A stretch of DNA of 64,000 bases from Diatrype stigma (taxonomy: Eukaryota; Ascomycota; Sordariomycetes; Xylariales; Diatrypaceae). The translations under genes were made by a program, and so were the position numbers. The notes beneath the pieces were generated by a model that was not told the DNA's origin, made no database searches, and saw nothing but the letters and a program-made list of their open reading frames with translations. Of this stretch, positions 25,796 to 37,548 are shown piece by piece. Location of the stretch: contig JAKJXP020000110.1 of NCBI GenBank assembly GCA_022225965.2, positions 62,001 through 126,000 on the forward strand. Reading direction: 5' to 3'. Each line of letters starts with the position of its first letter. The first letter of the stretch is position 1.

Positions 25796-25824
<29 letters not shown>
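25796..25824. repeat. (CATA)n microsatellite
   Basis: About seven tandem CATA units in the intergenic region. Confidence 0.9.
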
Positions 25825-25826
<2 letters not shown>

Positions 25827-26796
25827 ACCTACAACCTGGAATAACACACGTATGGAGGCATGTACATACGTACGTAGGTGATAGGACTGGCAAGCTGGCA
25901 ATAGATAGAAAGCATCTGCATAATGACTCAATCAGGTAGCTACCTACATACCTCCTCACCCCTACAACTTGCCACAGCTGCTACATAGTTACATGGCAAG
26001 CATGGCTACTTCATCCGAGCGGCCGAGATGACGGATCTCGTCGGCTGCAGGGGTGTCTTGAATCCGCGGGTAACGCGGGGGTAGTTCCACGATTCGATCC
26101 GACCAACCAGCCGGCCGCAATGACGAGTCTATCCAGATATCGCTCCCCCACTTGATGATCGCCCATCTAGACTGCAAGCTATCCCACCCAAGCCCACCTG
26201 GCCTGTCTGCCCGCGTTAAGGAGCCGCTGAAATACATAATAATATCTGTATCTGAAACGCTCCCACAGCTGATTAGGTGCCTATCTGAGCTCCATGACGT
26301 TGGGGCTGGTGGGATGTGGGATAGGCTGATAGAGACTGGAGACTCACTCACATCAGCCTGACAGCCTGACAGCCTAGGAGTTGGGAAGTTAAGTTTGCAA
26401 TGAGGCCAAAGTCCAGCTAGCTAGGTAGCTAGATAATATATGAAAGCGACAGGCATCCGCAGTAGGCCAAGCTAAATCTCAAATAAGTATCTCGGATACG
26501 TATAAAAAATACCAGGGTTAAGAGGGAAGGCAGTCAGTTACCCAAACTCCACTAGATTCCCTATCCATTAGGGCCGCCTTAGGGCATCACGCTTAATACG
26601 TAACTCGTCTATATTTGACAATATAGGAATAACTCAAAACTACCATCTGCATATCTATACAGATATCCACACGGTGCTGTGTCGTAGGTGTTCAAGAGGA
26701 AGACAACGAAAGCGAGCTGAAAAACAGCAACAGGGGATAGAAGAACTTGTATACTTGTCCCTAACACTACATCCCTGCATGCTGTTCAGCAAAAAA

Positions 26797-28274
26797 ATGG
26801 ACGACCCACCACCAGTAGCGATAGCAGCAGCAGCGGACCCCATCGCGGAGCTGATCACGACATGGAACGAGCTGAACGGCGGCGTCATCGAGGAGCTGCA
26901 GGCCGAGCCGAGCCCGTTCGAGTTCCTGCGGTACGTGGCGCGGAACACGCCGTTCGTGGTGCGGCGGGGCGCGGCGGACTGGCCTGCCACCCGCCGGTGG
27001 GACGCCGCCTACCTGCGCCGGGCGCTCGGCCGGCACGGCGTCAACGTCGCCGTGACGCCGTTCGGGAACGCCGACGCCCCCACGAGCATTGGCGGGAAAA
27101 AGACGGGCGACGATGACGACGGCGATGAGCTCGTCTTTGCCAAGCCGCACGAGGAGGACCAGCCCTTCGAAGACTTCCTCACGTTCCTGCAGAGGCAGGA
27201 GCTGGACCCCGCGTTCCGCGAGGGGGACGGGGAGGTCCGGTACGCGCAGACCCGTATGGACACCCCCTACTTGACTTTATTCTGTTGTCCTTACTCCTGT
27301 TCCCCCTTTTCCCATCGGGCTTGTTTTTTTCTTTCTTTCTTTTTCCTCTTATTCTATGAAAAACGGGGGTTAAAACCCAAGAAGCAAGTTCACTAACCTC
27401 GAAACACCGCCATGTCACCCCCTAAACCAGAAAATGACAACCTGCGACACGAGTACGTGAGCCTGTTCTCGGAGGTGGAGAGGTCGGTGGCGTTCGCGCG
27501 CATCGCGCTCGGCGCAGAACCCGAGGCCATCAACATGTGGGTCGGCAACTCGCGGTCGACGACGGCACTACACAAGGACAACTACGAGAACGTGTACGTG
27601 CAGGTGGCCGGGCGGAAGCACTTCGTCCTGCTGTCGCCGCTGTGCCAGCCCTGCGTCAACGAGCGGGACCTCGCACCCGCGACGTACGTCCGGGTCGGGG
27701 ACGGAGAGCTCCAGCTGCAGATGGATGAGGACGCAAAAGGGGACGGGGTCGTTGGGGAGACAAACGGGAGCGGAGCTAGGGACGGCTTGGAAGATGGCGA
27801 TCGTGCTAGTGTCGCCAGTGAGGACGAGAAGAGCAATAGCGACAAAGTGCCCTTTGCCATATGGGACCCCGAACTTCCTGATCGCCGGAGGACACCGTAC
27901 TCTCATCTCGCGCGTCCCATCAAGGTGACGCTGGATCCGGGTGATATGTTGTACCTACCTGCTATGTGGTAAGTCTGACCCTGAACTATTCGAGGGGTGG
28001 CGGGGATTTGCATGGACTAACTGACCGATAATACAAGGTACCACAAGGTTTCCCAGAGCTGCTCTGAAGATGGCATCTGTGTAGCTGTCAACTACTGGTC
28101 AGTCATATCGTAGTCTCCCCCTAGCGCTTGTCTCGGGGCGGCTACACACGCGGTGTACATTTTGCTAACCGGCCCTGCCGCCCTGTTGAATCTAGGTATG
28201 ACATGGAGTTTAGCGGACCGCTCTACCCGCTATGCTCGTTCGTCCGTAATATATATCACCAAAAGCCCAAGTAA
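26797..28274 (+). CDS. JMJD7: JMJD7-type JmjC lysyl hydroxylase
   Basis: 2-oxoglutarate/Fe(II)-dependent cupin_8/JmjC protein of 377 residues. Exons are 26797-27253, 27431-27968, 28038-28097 and 28196-28274. Animal JMJD7 hydroxylates lysine on the DRG translation GTPases; the same role here is inference. The metal triad is intact: His200 and Asp202 in TALHKDNYENVYV, and His334 in LPAMWYHKVSQS. Other family blocks are FVVRRGAADWPATRRWD, VAVTPFGNAD, YAQTQNDNL across intron 1, and VNYWYDMEF across intron 3, where both flanking exons split a TGG codon. Intron 1 (27254-27430) is pyrimidine-rich. Residues about 250-290 form an acidic Gly/Ser insertion before FAIWDP not seen in the human protein. 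The start at 26797 (AAAAAAATGG) was preferred over the in-frame ATG at 26779. Confidence 0.9.
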
Positions 28275-28616
28275 ACGATTACCAAGTGCTGCCATCAAGC
28301 TGTCTACGTAGGTGCCTAGAAAACTGTGTTATAAAGACTACCTAGCAATATATATTGCATCTCAACTCGTGAGTTCGTTCTCAAGCTTTCTTGCCTGTCA
28401 TCAGAGGACGAAAGCTAATAAATACATGAAGCATGCCATTTCATAGTCCTACCGCACCCTATCGTGAAAAGAAAGCCATACGGCGCTTACCTCATCATTA
28501 TCCCTACTTTCCCCCTTCACTATAAACCTAGCGTATACCTACTCCAAACACCGTGCGTTGTTCCTAAGCTCATGAAACTGTTCTACCACCGCCTATCTGA
28601 ATGGCCTCCTATCCAG
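28275..28616. other. Convergent 3' region, JmjC gene / kinesin
   Basis: Short AT-richer spacer holding the 3' UTRs of the two convergent genes; nothing else seen. Confidence 0.7.
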
Positions 28617-30658
28617 TCAGATATTGATCCGGGACCCGAGCGGTTGCCGCACGCTCTCATCGTCAACGAACCGATCCTTGTCATCTCCGATCTTCCTCCT
28701 GAACAGCGACAGGTCCCTCAGTAGATCCTGCATGTAATCCTGAACGTCGTTGGCCTTGTCCTCATACACATCGGACGAGTACCCGTTGTCATCGTCATCA
28801 CCATCGACATCCTCCTCGTCGAAATACGCTTCATCGAATGGGCTCTCCCTGCCGCCACCGCCCTTCTTCTTGCCAGCCTGCCCGTCCGGCCCGAGATTCT
28901 CCTTATCCGCGTCGGGGTCGAGATCGCCGACGCCGTCCTCGGCGACCTCGACGGCGGCCACCTCGGGGATGGGGTTCTTGAGGCTGTCGAGGGCGAGCTT
29001 GAGGTGGAGGCGGAGGGCCTCGTTCTCGGTCTGGAGGGAGCGGATCTTGCTCTCGGCGACGAGGCGCTGCTCCTCGACGAGGCGCTGCATCTTGGCGACC
29101 TGGGCCTGGTACTCGTCGAGGCGGTCCTCGGCGTCCTGGGCGTCGCGCTGCTCGCGGCGCCGCGACTCGCCCACGCTGCGCTGCAGGCGCGCGATCTCCG
29201 CCGCCATGGCCGCCACCTCGGCGTCGCGCTGCGCCGCGCTGACGTGGTCCTCCTGGTTGACCACGGCGCGCGTCCGGATCCGCTTCGCCTGGTCCGCGTA
29301 CCGCAGCGTCGACAGCGTCTCCTCGTAGTCCGAGGGCGCGATGCACGCGATCATCGCCGTCTTGCTGTTGCCCCCCAGCGAGTCCTTGAGCAGCCAGGTC
29401 AGGATCGAGTCCCGGTACGGCACCACCGCCGCCGCGGCGTCCCGGTGCCCGCTCTTGCTCCTCCCGTGGTGGCCCTTGCCCTTGCCCCGGCCGCTCTTCG
29501 GGTCCGCCAGCGCCGCGATCACCCGCCCCAGCGTCGTCAGCGACTTGTTGATGTTGCTGCCCTCGCGCAGCCGCGTGCCCGTCGCCTCGGTGGCCTTGGC
29601 GCGCTCGCTGCCGGCGAGGTCGACGAGTCGGATGCGCGAGCTGCGCTCCGTCGTCTCGTCCGTCTCCATGTCGTGGTGGATCTGCTTGAGCATGATGGTG
29701 AAGACGGCGTGGCTGCGGCTGCTGGTGTCGTTCATCTTGGTGCTGGCGACGGTGCGGTTGGCGTCGCCGGCCTCCATGTGGCGCAGGATCTCGTCGAGGC
29801 TGCGGCCCGGCACCTCGGTCAGGTCCTTGACGTACGGGCCCTCGGTCGGCGACTCGCGGATCTTGAGGTAGTAGGGCGGCTGCCCGGGCGACACGGGCAC
29901 GAGCAGGTCGCGCACGTGCTCGTTGTACACCTCGAAGTACGAGGCGCGCACGTGGTACGAGATGTTGGGGTCCTCGCTCTGCGCCGCCTCGATGCGCTGG
30001 AACAGGTCCTCGCACGTGCGCGGGATCAGGCCCGGCTGGTCCGGCGTCCCCATCATCGTGTACGACTTGCCCGAGCCCGTCTGCCCGTACGCGAAGATGC
30101 ACGTGTGGTAGCCCTCGAAGTTGTGGTCGAGGAACTCCTCGCCCAGGCTGTTGTAGACGTCCTCCTGGTGCGCGTAGTGCTCGTCCTCGACGTCGTGGCT
30201 CCAGAACGAGTTGTCGAACGTGAACGACTTCTCCTCGGTGACCTTCCGCGACCGGGACCTCGCGTTGGCCGGGTCGCTGTCGTTCGGGACGTGCAGCGTG
30301 GTCTGCTGCGTCATCGGGTCCATGCTGATTAGGCATTCTGCCCCACGTTCGATCTCTATAATTCGTCGCAATTAGCAACAGAACCATCAGCCTCCTCTTT
30401 TACATATGATCAACCCAACCGTAAATTCTAAAACCGCTCCAACTCGGGGCACATCCCATCGTATATATAACGATATAGGTTATGTTTTCATAGTACATAT
30501 AGCGTAATAGACATACCTCTGGGTAGGAACGCCCGAACCCGCACCACGACCCTCACATTCCCCCCATTATCCGTGCGGAGGTGCGGCGGCAGGATGCCAT
30601 CGCGGGAGCGGAAAGATGGGGTCGACGCGGAGGAGCGGACGAGCGAAGCCTGGCTCAT
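28617..30658 (-). CDS. Short fungal kinesin-3 motor (NcKin3-like)
   Basis: Plus-end microtubule motor of 626 residues, exons 30517-30658 and 28617-30355. The junction joins RVVVRVRAFLPR to EIERGAECLISMDP. Motor landmarks: P-loop GQTGSGKS at residues 138-145, switch I NDTSSRSH, switch II DLAGSE, and a Lys/Gly/His-rich loop 12 before VVPYRDSILTWLL, which with FAYGQTGSGKSYTMMG marks kinesin-3. A neck and short coiled coil (SVGESRRREQRDAQDAEDR onward) follow, then an acidic tail; there is no FHA or PH domain, unlike Unc104/KIF1. This matches the fungus-specific short kinesin-3 described in Neurospora as NcKin3, linked there to mitochondria. The start at 30658 was chosen because upstream ATGs (30910, 31030) add low-complexity sequence; the N-terminus is the least certain part. 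Confidence 0.88.
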
Positions 30659-31603
30659 TCTTCTTCCTCGCTCTTCTCGAGCCGGAGACGGAGATAGAGA
30701 GTCTGCTAGCGTCGATGCTGAAGACGATGCTGCAGAGGATGATACTGCAGACGATAATTTTGTTGATACTGGTATGCGCAGGGGCGATGTTGGCTCTAAT
30801 GCTGACACTGCCGTTCCAGGAACGACGACAAACTGCAGTAGTAGTTCCTCGCAGATGTCGTCGATAAGACTGCGGAACCGCTGCTGGTGAACGATACCAT
30901 GCGGTGACATACCCTGGCAGCACCTGGCTCCTTTCCGTTTCTGGTCTGGTTTGGTAGTCGCAATACCGGGGTGTTGCAGTGAACAGTGGGGCGGGATATT
31001 TACTTTGGTTGCCGAGCAGCAACGACGCATACGGAGCTTGGCGTCACATCAGGTACTACTATATTTGTAGTAGTAAGTTACTTGCCCCTCCAACCTGCAA
31101 ATGATAAAGCTCCAGTTGTCTGGATGTTTGGCCTGTAATGTTTGGGATTGGTAGGTATTGATGGAAATCCTGTGTTAGAGCCAAACAAGTTGTACAGGAG
31201 ACTGGATCAAGGGAATGTGTAAGAGAAATGCCAGCAGTTCCTACCAATGCAGTCCTTACCAACTAATTATCCCTTGGCTTCTCAGTTCTACTACGCGGAC
31301 TGGCGCAGATAGGTGAACCATTGAAGACAATTGGAACATGACAAAAATAGAACGGAAAAATCGCAAATTCAGTAAATCGAATTGTTACAGTCAGCCAGCA
31401 TCTGTACAGATTGGCATTCTATGCTTCATTACATAACTCTAGAAGCTACATAGCCTCCTGGTTTACAAAACCCAACCGAACGCCAACCGTTTTGATGGAG
31501 CGCACCCACCCCAGTATCCGTTGTTTAGTCATTCATTATGGTTGCCATACAGGCAGGTATCGATGCTATACGGACCTACGCTACAAGGGAAGTCTGTTTA
31601 CAA
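30659..31603. other. Upstream region of kinesin / 3' of GDPase
   Basis: The minus-strand frame remains open upstream of the chosen kinesin start to 31030 and is probably 5' UTR. No other gene is seen. Two same-strand genes are separated by about 0.95 kb. Confidence 0.55.
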
Positions 31604-33422
31604 CTAATAAACCTCGCTAACCTTGCAGGACCAGCCGGAGCCCTTAGAAAGCAATGGCAGACTATGAACGTTGATGGGTTAGTGATTTGGTTTATCATCG
31701 AAAACTAATGCAGATAACGAGGAGGGGGGAGGGGTCGTCTTACCTGGCTCCCAAGCACCAACCCAGCTCATTGTTCTTGATCTTCTTGGCGATCTTGACC
31801 TCTCTCTCGATGGGCATTTCGTAGCCGGTGTGTAGAAGGGCCACCATGAAGTTGAGGTCCAAGCAGTGCTCGCCGCGCTCACGGAGCTCCTCTAAGGCTC
31901 CCGGGACCGTGCCGAACACATCCCATGCTTCTTCACCACCGCAAACGCTGCTAGTAAGATCGTGGAGCTCTCTAAGCGTAAACGAATCTGGCATGCCCAG
32001 GGGCTTGGTGCGGTCAAAGAAATAAGAGAAGATGTAGACATCCTCTTTGGAAAATGTCTTGGCTAACGATGGCTGATGCACGCCGTTGAAAGAGCAGGGC
32101 GCCAGCGCGCAGTCCGCATCCTTGTACAATATTCTCTCCGCCAGAGCGCGGCATTGAGCGGGGGCGGGAGCGGCAGGACCAGTCATGTTCAGTTCCATTT
32201 CACCAACACCAAGCGGGCTGTCTTCGTCAAATTTGACCTTGACGACGTCTGACTGTCCGGCATTGATGCACGGGTTTAGAATAGGCTTCTTCAAGAAGCT
32301 CTTGTCTTTTCCGTTCTGAGTATAAACGTCGTGTAGGAGGCTGAGGTGCATCGAGTTGCGGGCGGCCATCAAACCATAGCCAAGATGGGAGTGCTGGTAC
32401 AGTTCGAAGTGGCGACCACCGAAGGTGAGTTCGTACTTGTGGTCACCTTCAGCGAGCTTCTCGGGCATTCCACCGGCGGCCGCTTGCTTAAAGGTCGGCT
32501 CGAACACAATCTGAGTGGAACCACCACCAAGATCGAAGACGGCGGCAGTCGGGCTGTCGTCGGGTCCTCCAATCTTACCCAGGAGGTAGTTGGTCGTAAT
32601 CCACGCGTAGACACCCTCGTCGGAACCGTCCATGATCGCAACACCGTTCTCTTCCTTGGCAACTACCGGGAAGGGATAATCCTTCTCCAGATGGTTTCGG
32701 ACGGCTTCCAAGATCTTGTCGGCAGCCTCGGCACCAATCATTCGCAGGCCAGCAGTTGCCTTGACAGCGACAGGAGAGCAGCCCTTCAACTTGTCCGGAA
32801 CGGTCTGCATCGCGACTTCCATCAAGGGGTCCAGGGTCTTCGCTGCGGCGAGAGCGTCGTCCTTATACTTGCTCAAGCCACCAACGCTCTTCTCGGTCAT
32901 CTTGAATTCCTCGCTCTCCAACTCGGGAGTGGGGCCACAGTTGTTGAACTTGTAGACATGGATACGCGACCCCGTGCTGCCGGCATCGATCATGAGCACA
33001 TATTGGACGATGGGCTTATCCTTCGAATACGATTTCGTGCATCTCGCGGTCCCGTACGAATTATCGGATGGCACCTGGCCGCCTGAGCTAGAGACTGTAC
33101 GTGGATGACCTGTCAGTACTGCGTTGCTGTGTTCATTTCTGGGCAAGAAATTTAGGGATAGTATAAGTTCGTAGGCCTAGGTGAACGTACCGCCCTTCTG
33201 ATAGATATCGACGCCGGTCGGCGAGAAATAGTAGAACAGGAAGACCAAGAACACCACAATGCCGGTGGTTTTTAACCACCTGGCCTTCTGGGTCTGGTTC
33301 ATGTTTCCTTGTAACTTCTCCAGGATGCCGGTTTCTCGGTGCCCGTTCTCGTAGCGGGCTGGCTTCTCGTGAGGATCGTGATGGACCTGCTTAGTAGGCA
33401 AAGACACTGACGTTCTCCTCAT
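31604..33422 (-). CDS. gda1: Golgi guanosine diphosphatase (GDA1/CD39 family)
   Basis: Type II Golgi membrane enzyme that hydrolyses GDP to GMP, needed to exchange GMP for GDP-mannose in protein mannosylation. Exons are 33191-33422, 31744-33109 and 31604-31661, 551 residues. A cytoplasmic tail is followed by one TM at about residues 50-66 (TTGIVVFLVFLFYYF). Apyrase conserved regions are intact: ACR1 DAGSTGSRIHVYKF at 119, ACR2 VKATAGLRMIG, ACR3 EGVYAWITTNYLLGKIG, ACR4 VFDLGGGSTQIVFEP. The last exon is only 58 nt: the AG/GTAAGA donor at 31743 and a CACTAACCC branch point lead to SLPLLSKGSGWSCKVSEVY, which restores the canonical GDA1 C-terminus; without splicing the protein would end at GAR. 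The intron 33110-33190 joins YQKGG to HPRTVSSSGG. Confidence 0.93.
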
Positions 33423-34845
33423 AACCTTAGGATCGAATGTGAATCATCCCCTAGCGGAATGGGGCAAATTGGTAGACGTAAGAGATCTGTATGTAAGAAA
33501 TCTGTAAAGAATCGACAAGTCGTGGAATAGCGGCCTCCGACCCAGACAGGCAGTTCGGGGGGTTAACGAGCGGTATTAGAAGACGGAATGACGATTAAAG
33601 GAGGGATCGGCGAGTGCGCGGTGAAGATCGAAGTCGATTGGGGCGTTGACGCAACTTGACGGGAAAAGAAGAAAACGATAAAAGTGATAGTGCGGATAGT
33701 CAAGTCGCAACCTGTTCAAATCAGAAATCGATATCCAACCTGGAAGATTTTCCGCCAATTTCATTGTTCAAGCAATCCTTCCCGATCTAGGTCCTAGCCT
33801 AGAGGCGTAGAGGCCTTAGGGGTGTTGTATTGTAGTTGTACAATACAATACATACAGGATACCTTGGTAGCCAAGGCCAACTTCCCCAATTCCCCTGGTT
33901 CTCGTTCTCCTATTTCGAAGTTAATTAGGTAGCACGGTAGGGGGGGAAACTTTACTAGGTAGTTAGGTACGTAGTGGCGGGTTCTTGATTGCGCTTGATT
34001 GGGGCCCGCTGTATGTACGGGAGTCTATCCCTGCAGGCTGCAGCTGCCCTGTTGTACAGTCTCACGGAGGACCCGTGGCATACGAAGTACGAGTCTGGAA
34101 GTATCGGCCATGCATAACTCGTTCCGTGATGACATGTGTACCGGTACATAAGTGCCCAGGCTTTTTATGCTTGTTGTACTTCCAGACTTCGTACATATAA
34201 GCGGGTGTCCAGTGAATGAGATTACCTAGCCACACGCAGCCCCCTAGTTAGCCACACGTAGTTAGCCACACACAGGAGGTCATGTCCCACCTCGATGAGA
34301 TAAAAGGTCTGGCAGAAGCGACCAGAAGCAGCAGCAGGAGGCAGAAGCAGCAAGAACGGCTGACATAATACATAATGTGCAGCCTATAGGTAAGCAAGCA
34401 CCTGGAACTGCACCTGGAACTGTCTCAACCTCGGTGTATGCGACTATGCGACTAGGTAACTACATACGATACGCAATCGCAAAGGGACGTACAGTAGGTA
34501 ATGATAGACTCGCTACTTATAGATCTTCCTTCCTTGTCTTGTATTATCTGGCCTTGCCTTGCACATGATTCTTTCTATAGCATTGACCTGTGAATTGTAT
34601 ACTTAGTCAGTCGGACGCTACCCAAGAACCAGCAAAGCAGTGTTACGCCGTGTTGCGTTGCGCAAAGATCCGAATCTCCCTCCTGCCTTTGCCATTTCTC
34701 TTTGCGCGCGGGGGTTTTCAGAAAACACCCCTTTGTGATTTCAAATAGAAAAGACTCCTTGGGAACTGTCTCAGTTCTGGAGTGAACCAGCAAGCTTTCA
34801 TACCTAGTTCTCACCCCGTTGCGTTAGATCGGGAATTCCTCCGCC
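33423..34845. other. Divergent promoter region GDPase / PPPDE gene
   Basis: Upstream regions of two divergent genes. It contains three TAGCCACAC repeats near 34227-34270, a purine-rich AGCAG/AGAAG run at 34315-34355 and TAGGTA strings. No coding frame is supported. Confidence 0.55.
34227..34270. repeat. TAGTTAGCCACACG direct repeats
   Basis: Three imperfect direct copies of TAGCCACAC, two of them full 14-bp units back to back. They lie about 580 bp upstream of the PPPDE gene start and could be a regulator-binding array; this is unproved. Confidence 0.65.
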
Positions 34846-36744
34846 ATGGACGTCCATTTACTGGTCTACGACCTATCAAATGGCCTGGCCAAGCAGCTTT
34901 CCATGTCGATGCTGGGCTTTCAGCTCGATGCCATATACCATACGTCCATAGAGTTAGAAGGGGTAGAGTATGTCTACGACAGCGGAATCAACACCATCCG
35001 GCCGGGAACCTCTCACCTCGGCCGGCCTTTAGAGCGTATACACCTCGGCGAGACCCAGCTGCCCATAGAGATCGTCTTAGAGTATCTTGACTCACTTAAG
35101 CAGATTTACACGCCCGAAGTGAGTCGCTGAATCTCCTCTCGTGGAATGGGAACACACATCATGTCTCATTGCTGACCAACCTAGGCATACGACCTGTTCC
35201 GGCACAACTGCAATAACTTCAGCCATGATTTCGCCACCTTCCTCGTGGGGAAGGGCATCCCGGACCACATCAAAAACATGCCCCAGGCGGTATTAGACTC
35301 GCCGTTTGGCAGGATGTTGCAGCCCCAGCTCGAACAGATGGTGCAAGCGCGGAAAGCCCAGCAGGGCGGTCTCCTGGGCATCCAGGCCAACGCGCAAACA
35401 CCCCCGGCCCACAACGGCAGTGCAGCCGCCACCGCGGCGAAACCGGCCGCTTCTTCGGTGGTGCGCCATGCCGCGAGTCTCCCCGAGCTGAACGCCCTGC
35501 TCCAAGCCGCGCGGGGGTCCGCCGCCGTCGTCTTCTTCACCTCGGCCACCTGCCCTCCCTGCAAGGCGCTCTATCCGCTCTACGACCAGCTCGCGGCCGA
35601 GTGGGGCCACCAGGTGACGCTGATCAAGGTCGACACCTCGCGGGCCTTCGACGTCGCGCAGCACTACGCCATCCGCGGCACGCCGACCTTCCTCTCCTTC
35701 TTCCACGGCCAGCGCCAGGAGCACTGGGTCGGGGCGGACGGCGCGCGCCTACGGGGCACCGTGCAGCTCCTGGCGCAGATGGCGCATCCCGCGCACCCGC
35801 ACCTGTCCCTCCGGCTGCCGCACTTCGCCGGTCCCGCCGCCGCCCAACATGCCGCGAACCCAACCGTGTACGCGAAGGTCCCGCCGCTGCCGAAGCTGCT
35901 GTCGAAGCTAGCAGGCCCCGCCATCGCTGTCGACAGTGACCCGGCCGTGCAGGGCCTCAAGCGGTTCATCGAGCTCCGCGCGGCCGAGGGCCCCGTCGAC
36001 GCCCCGCTCCCGCCCGACATGCCGGCGATCGCGCGCTTCCTCCGGTCCGCCGTCGCCGACCTGCCCCGGGACGTCCTGTTCGCCGCCGTCGACCTCTTCC
36101 GCTGCGCGCTGGCCGACCCCCGCTTCAGCGGCTACTTGGCCGAGGAGCCCGGCCACGCCACGGTCGTCGCCGTCCTCGACGCCGTCAACGGGTGCGCGGC
36201 CGCGGCCGACTGCCCGTACGCCCTCCGCCTCGTCACGCTGCAGATGGCCTGCAACCTGTTCTCCAGCCCGCTGTACGCAGAGCAGGTCCTCGCACCCGCC
36301 GCCACCGCGCTGCGCGAGCCTCTCATGCGGCTTCTCACGTCCAGCTTCCTCGACGAGGGACACAGCAGCGTGCGCGTGGCGGCCGCTTCGCTTCTGGTCA
36401 ACATTGCCTCTGCGTCCGCGTCTGCTGCCGCCTCCGCTGCATCGAACGGCAACAGCAATAGCAACCACGGCAAAGCGCTGCCGGAGTCCGAACAGGTCGA
36501 GCTCGCAGCCTCCGTGCTCGAGGCCATCGGCCAGGAGGGCGCGTCGGGCGAGGCGCTGCACGGCATGCTCCTCGGGCTGGGATTTCTGGCGTACCGGGCG
36601 CCGCTGGACGGCGAGCTCGCGGACCTCCTGCGCGTGCTGGACGCGCGGGACACGGTGCTGGCGAAGAAGGCTCGGTTTCCCGACGAGCCGCTGGTTGAGG
36701 AGGTCGGCAGCGAGCTGTTGGGGAAGGGGCTGGCGAAGCCGTGA
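34846..36744 (+). CDS. PPPDE peptidase - thioredoxin - PUL domain fusion
   Basis: Three-domain protein of 610 residues, exons 34846-35118 and 35185-36744 (phase-0 intron, GTGAGT donor). Residues 1-115 are a PPPDE (DeSI-type) papain-fold domain; its catalytic pair is visible as His32 in IYHTSIELEG and Cys100 in RHNCNNFSHDF, so deSUMOylating or deubiquitinating activity is plausible. Residues about 185-300 are a thioredoxin domain with a CPPC active site (Cys214, Cys217) and the cis-proline loop GTPTFLSFF. Residues about 330-610 are an alpha-helical PUL (Ufd3/PLAP-like) domain of the kind that binds Cdc48/p97. The combination suggests a redox-linked ubiquitin/SUMO processing factor that docks on Cdc48. 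This architecture occurs in other fungi; its biochemistry is little known. Very GC-rich codon use explains the long antisense frames. Confidence 0.9.
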
Positions 36745-37548
36745 TAAGACTGGAATACTTGTCTGATACCTAGCCTGCCTATCTATCTTGCTTGAACGAC
36801 CTATTTACTCGGCTGCCTGATAGCACCTATGCTTGAGGTAACGTATCGTAGTACAGGTGGGAGAAAGAGAAGAACCGTTGGTGACGGTAGGTGGGTGGGA
36901 GCCCGGCCTGGTTTGACTTGGCCTGGCCTGGTGCATACGGTTACCATCTTAGGTACTCGTTACATGCGAAACGACACGATGGATAATGAATGTTTTGCTG
37001 TTGAAGCGCGTTGGTATTTTGCTGTGTATTTTCCCATCGCACCGGGATCTGCGAGCTATTCATGATATCTGGCAATGAATGCATTAGAGAACAGGTGGTT
37101 TATAGATCAATACCAACCGGCGTGTCTGTTTACACGAAACGATGCAAACAATCTGACTATCGATCGCATTTGCGACTTACACAAAAGACGCATGGTCTAC
37201 ACGGGATAGACAAGACAAATAATACTACACATCTAAAAGCGCATCGTATAGACTCGACAACAGCTTAGCCTGGCCACCTCGTTGGCGATTAAATATATTA
37301 TGATGATTCTATTTCTTTACTTTCCGCAGCTACTTAACAAGGCACCAACTAAAAACACAATAGGGGTATCTATCTCTGTATCTATCTATCTATCGATCTA
37401 TGTAACGTCACCCCCCTTCTCCCTCGCTCGCCCGGCTCTTCCTATCCAAAGAACAAGCAAGGTACGTGACGTGACGTGACGTGACGTGACGTGACGTGAC
37501 GTAACGTGCACCCCCCCGACCGAACTCTCAGAACTGCTACTGCTCCAG
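36745..37548. other. Convergent 3' region with pentamer repeat
   Basis: Holds the 3' ends of two convergent genes. Its notable content is the ACGTG tandem array at 37464-37508, beginning about 40 bp beyond the stop of the minus-strand gene. No gene seen. Confidence 0.6.
37464..37508. repeat. ACGTG x9 pentanucleotide array
   Basis: Nine ACGTG units, the eighth being ACGTA, giving repeated TGACGTGACG. Each junction creates a CRE/ATF-like TGACGTG and an E-box/ABRE-like ACGTG core. It lies in the probable 3' UTR of the minus-strand AAA-lid gene. Confidence 0.9.

Larger units (their letters stand above)
25032..26796. other. Divergent promoter region SCAP / JmjC gene
   Basis: Shared upstream region of the two divergent genes. 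It contains (AGTCTAG)3, (CATA)n and TAGGTA strings and no credible coding frame. A short out-of-frame ATG precedes neither start closely; an in-frame ATG at 26779 precedes the chosen JmjC start by 18 nt. Confidence 0.55.

Noticed and set aside
29004..30332. 442-codon plus-strand frame, and a 494-codon minus frame at 28903-30387
   Set aside because: Both are alternative-frame shadows of the very GC-rich kinesin exon, with repetitive Arg/Ala/Pro or Leu/Val/Arg composition and no domains.
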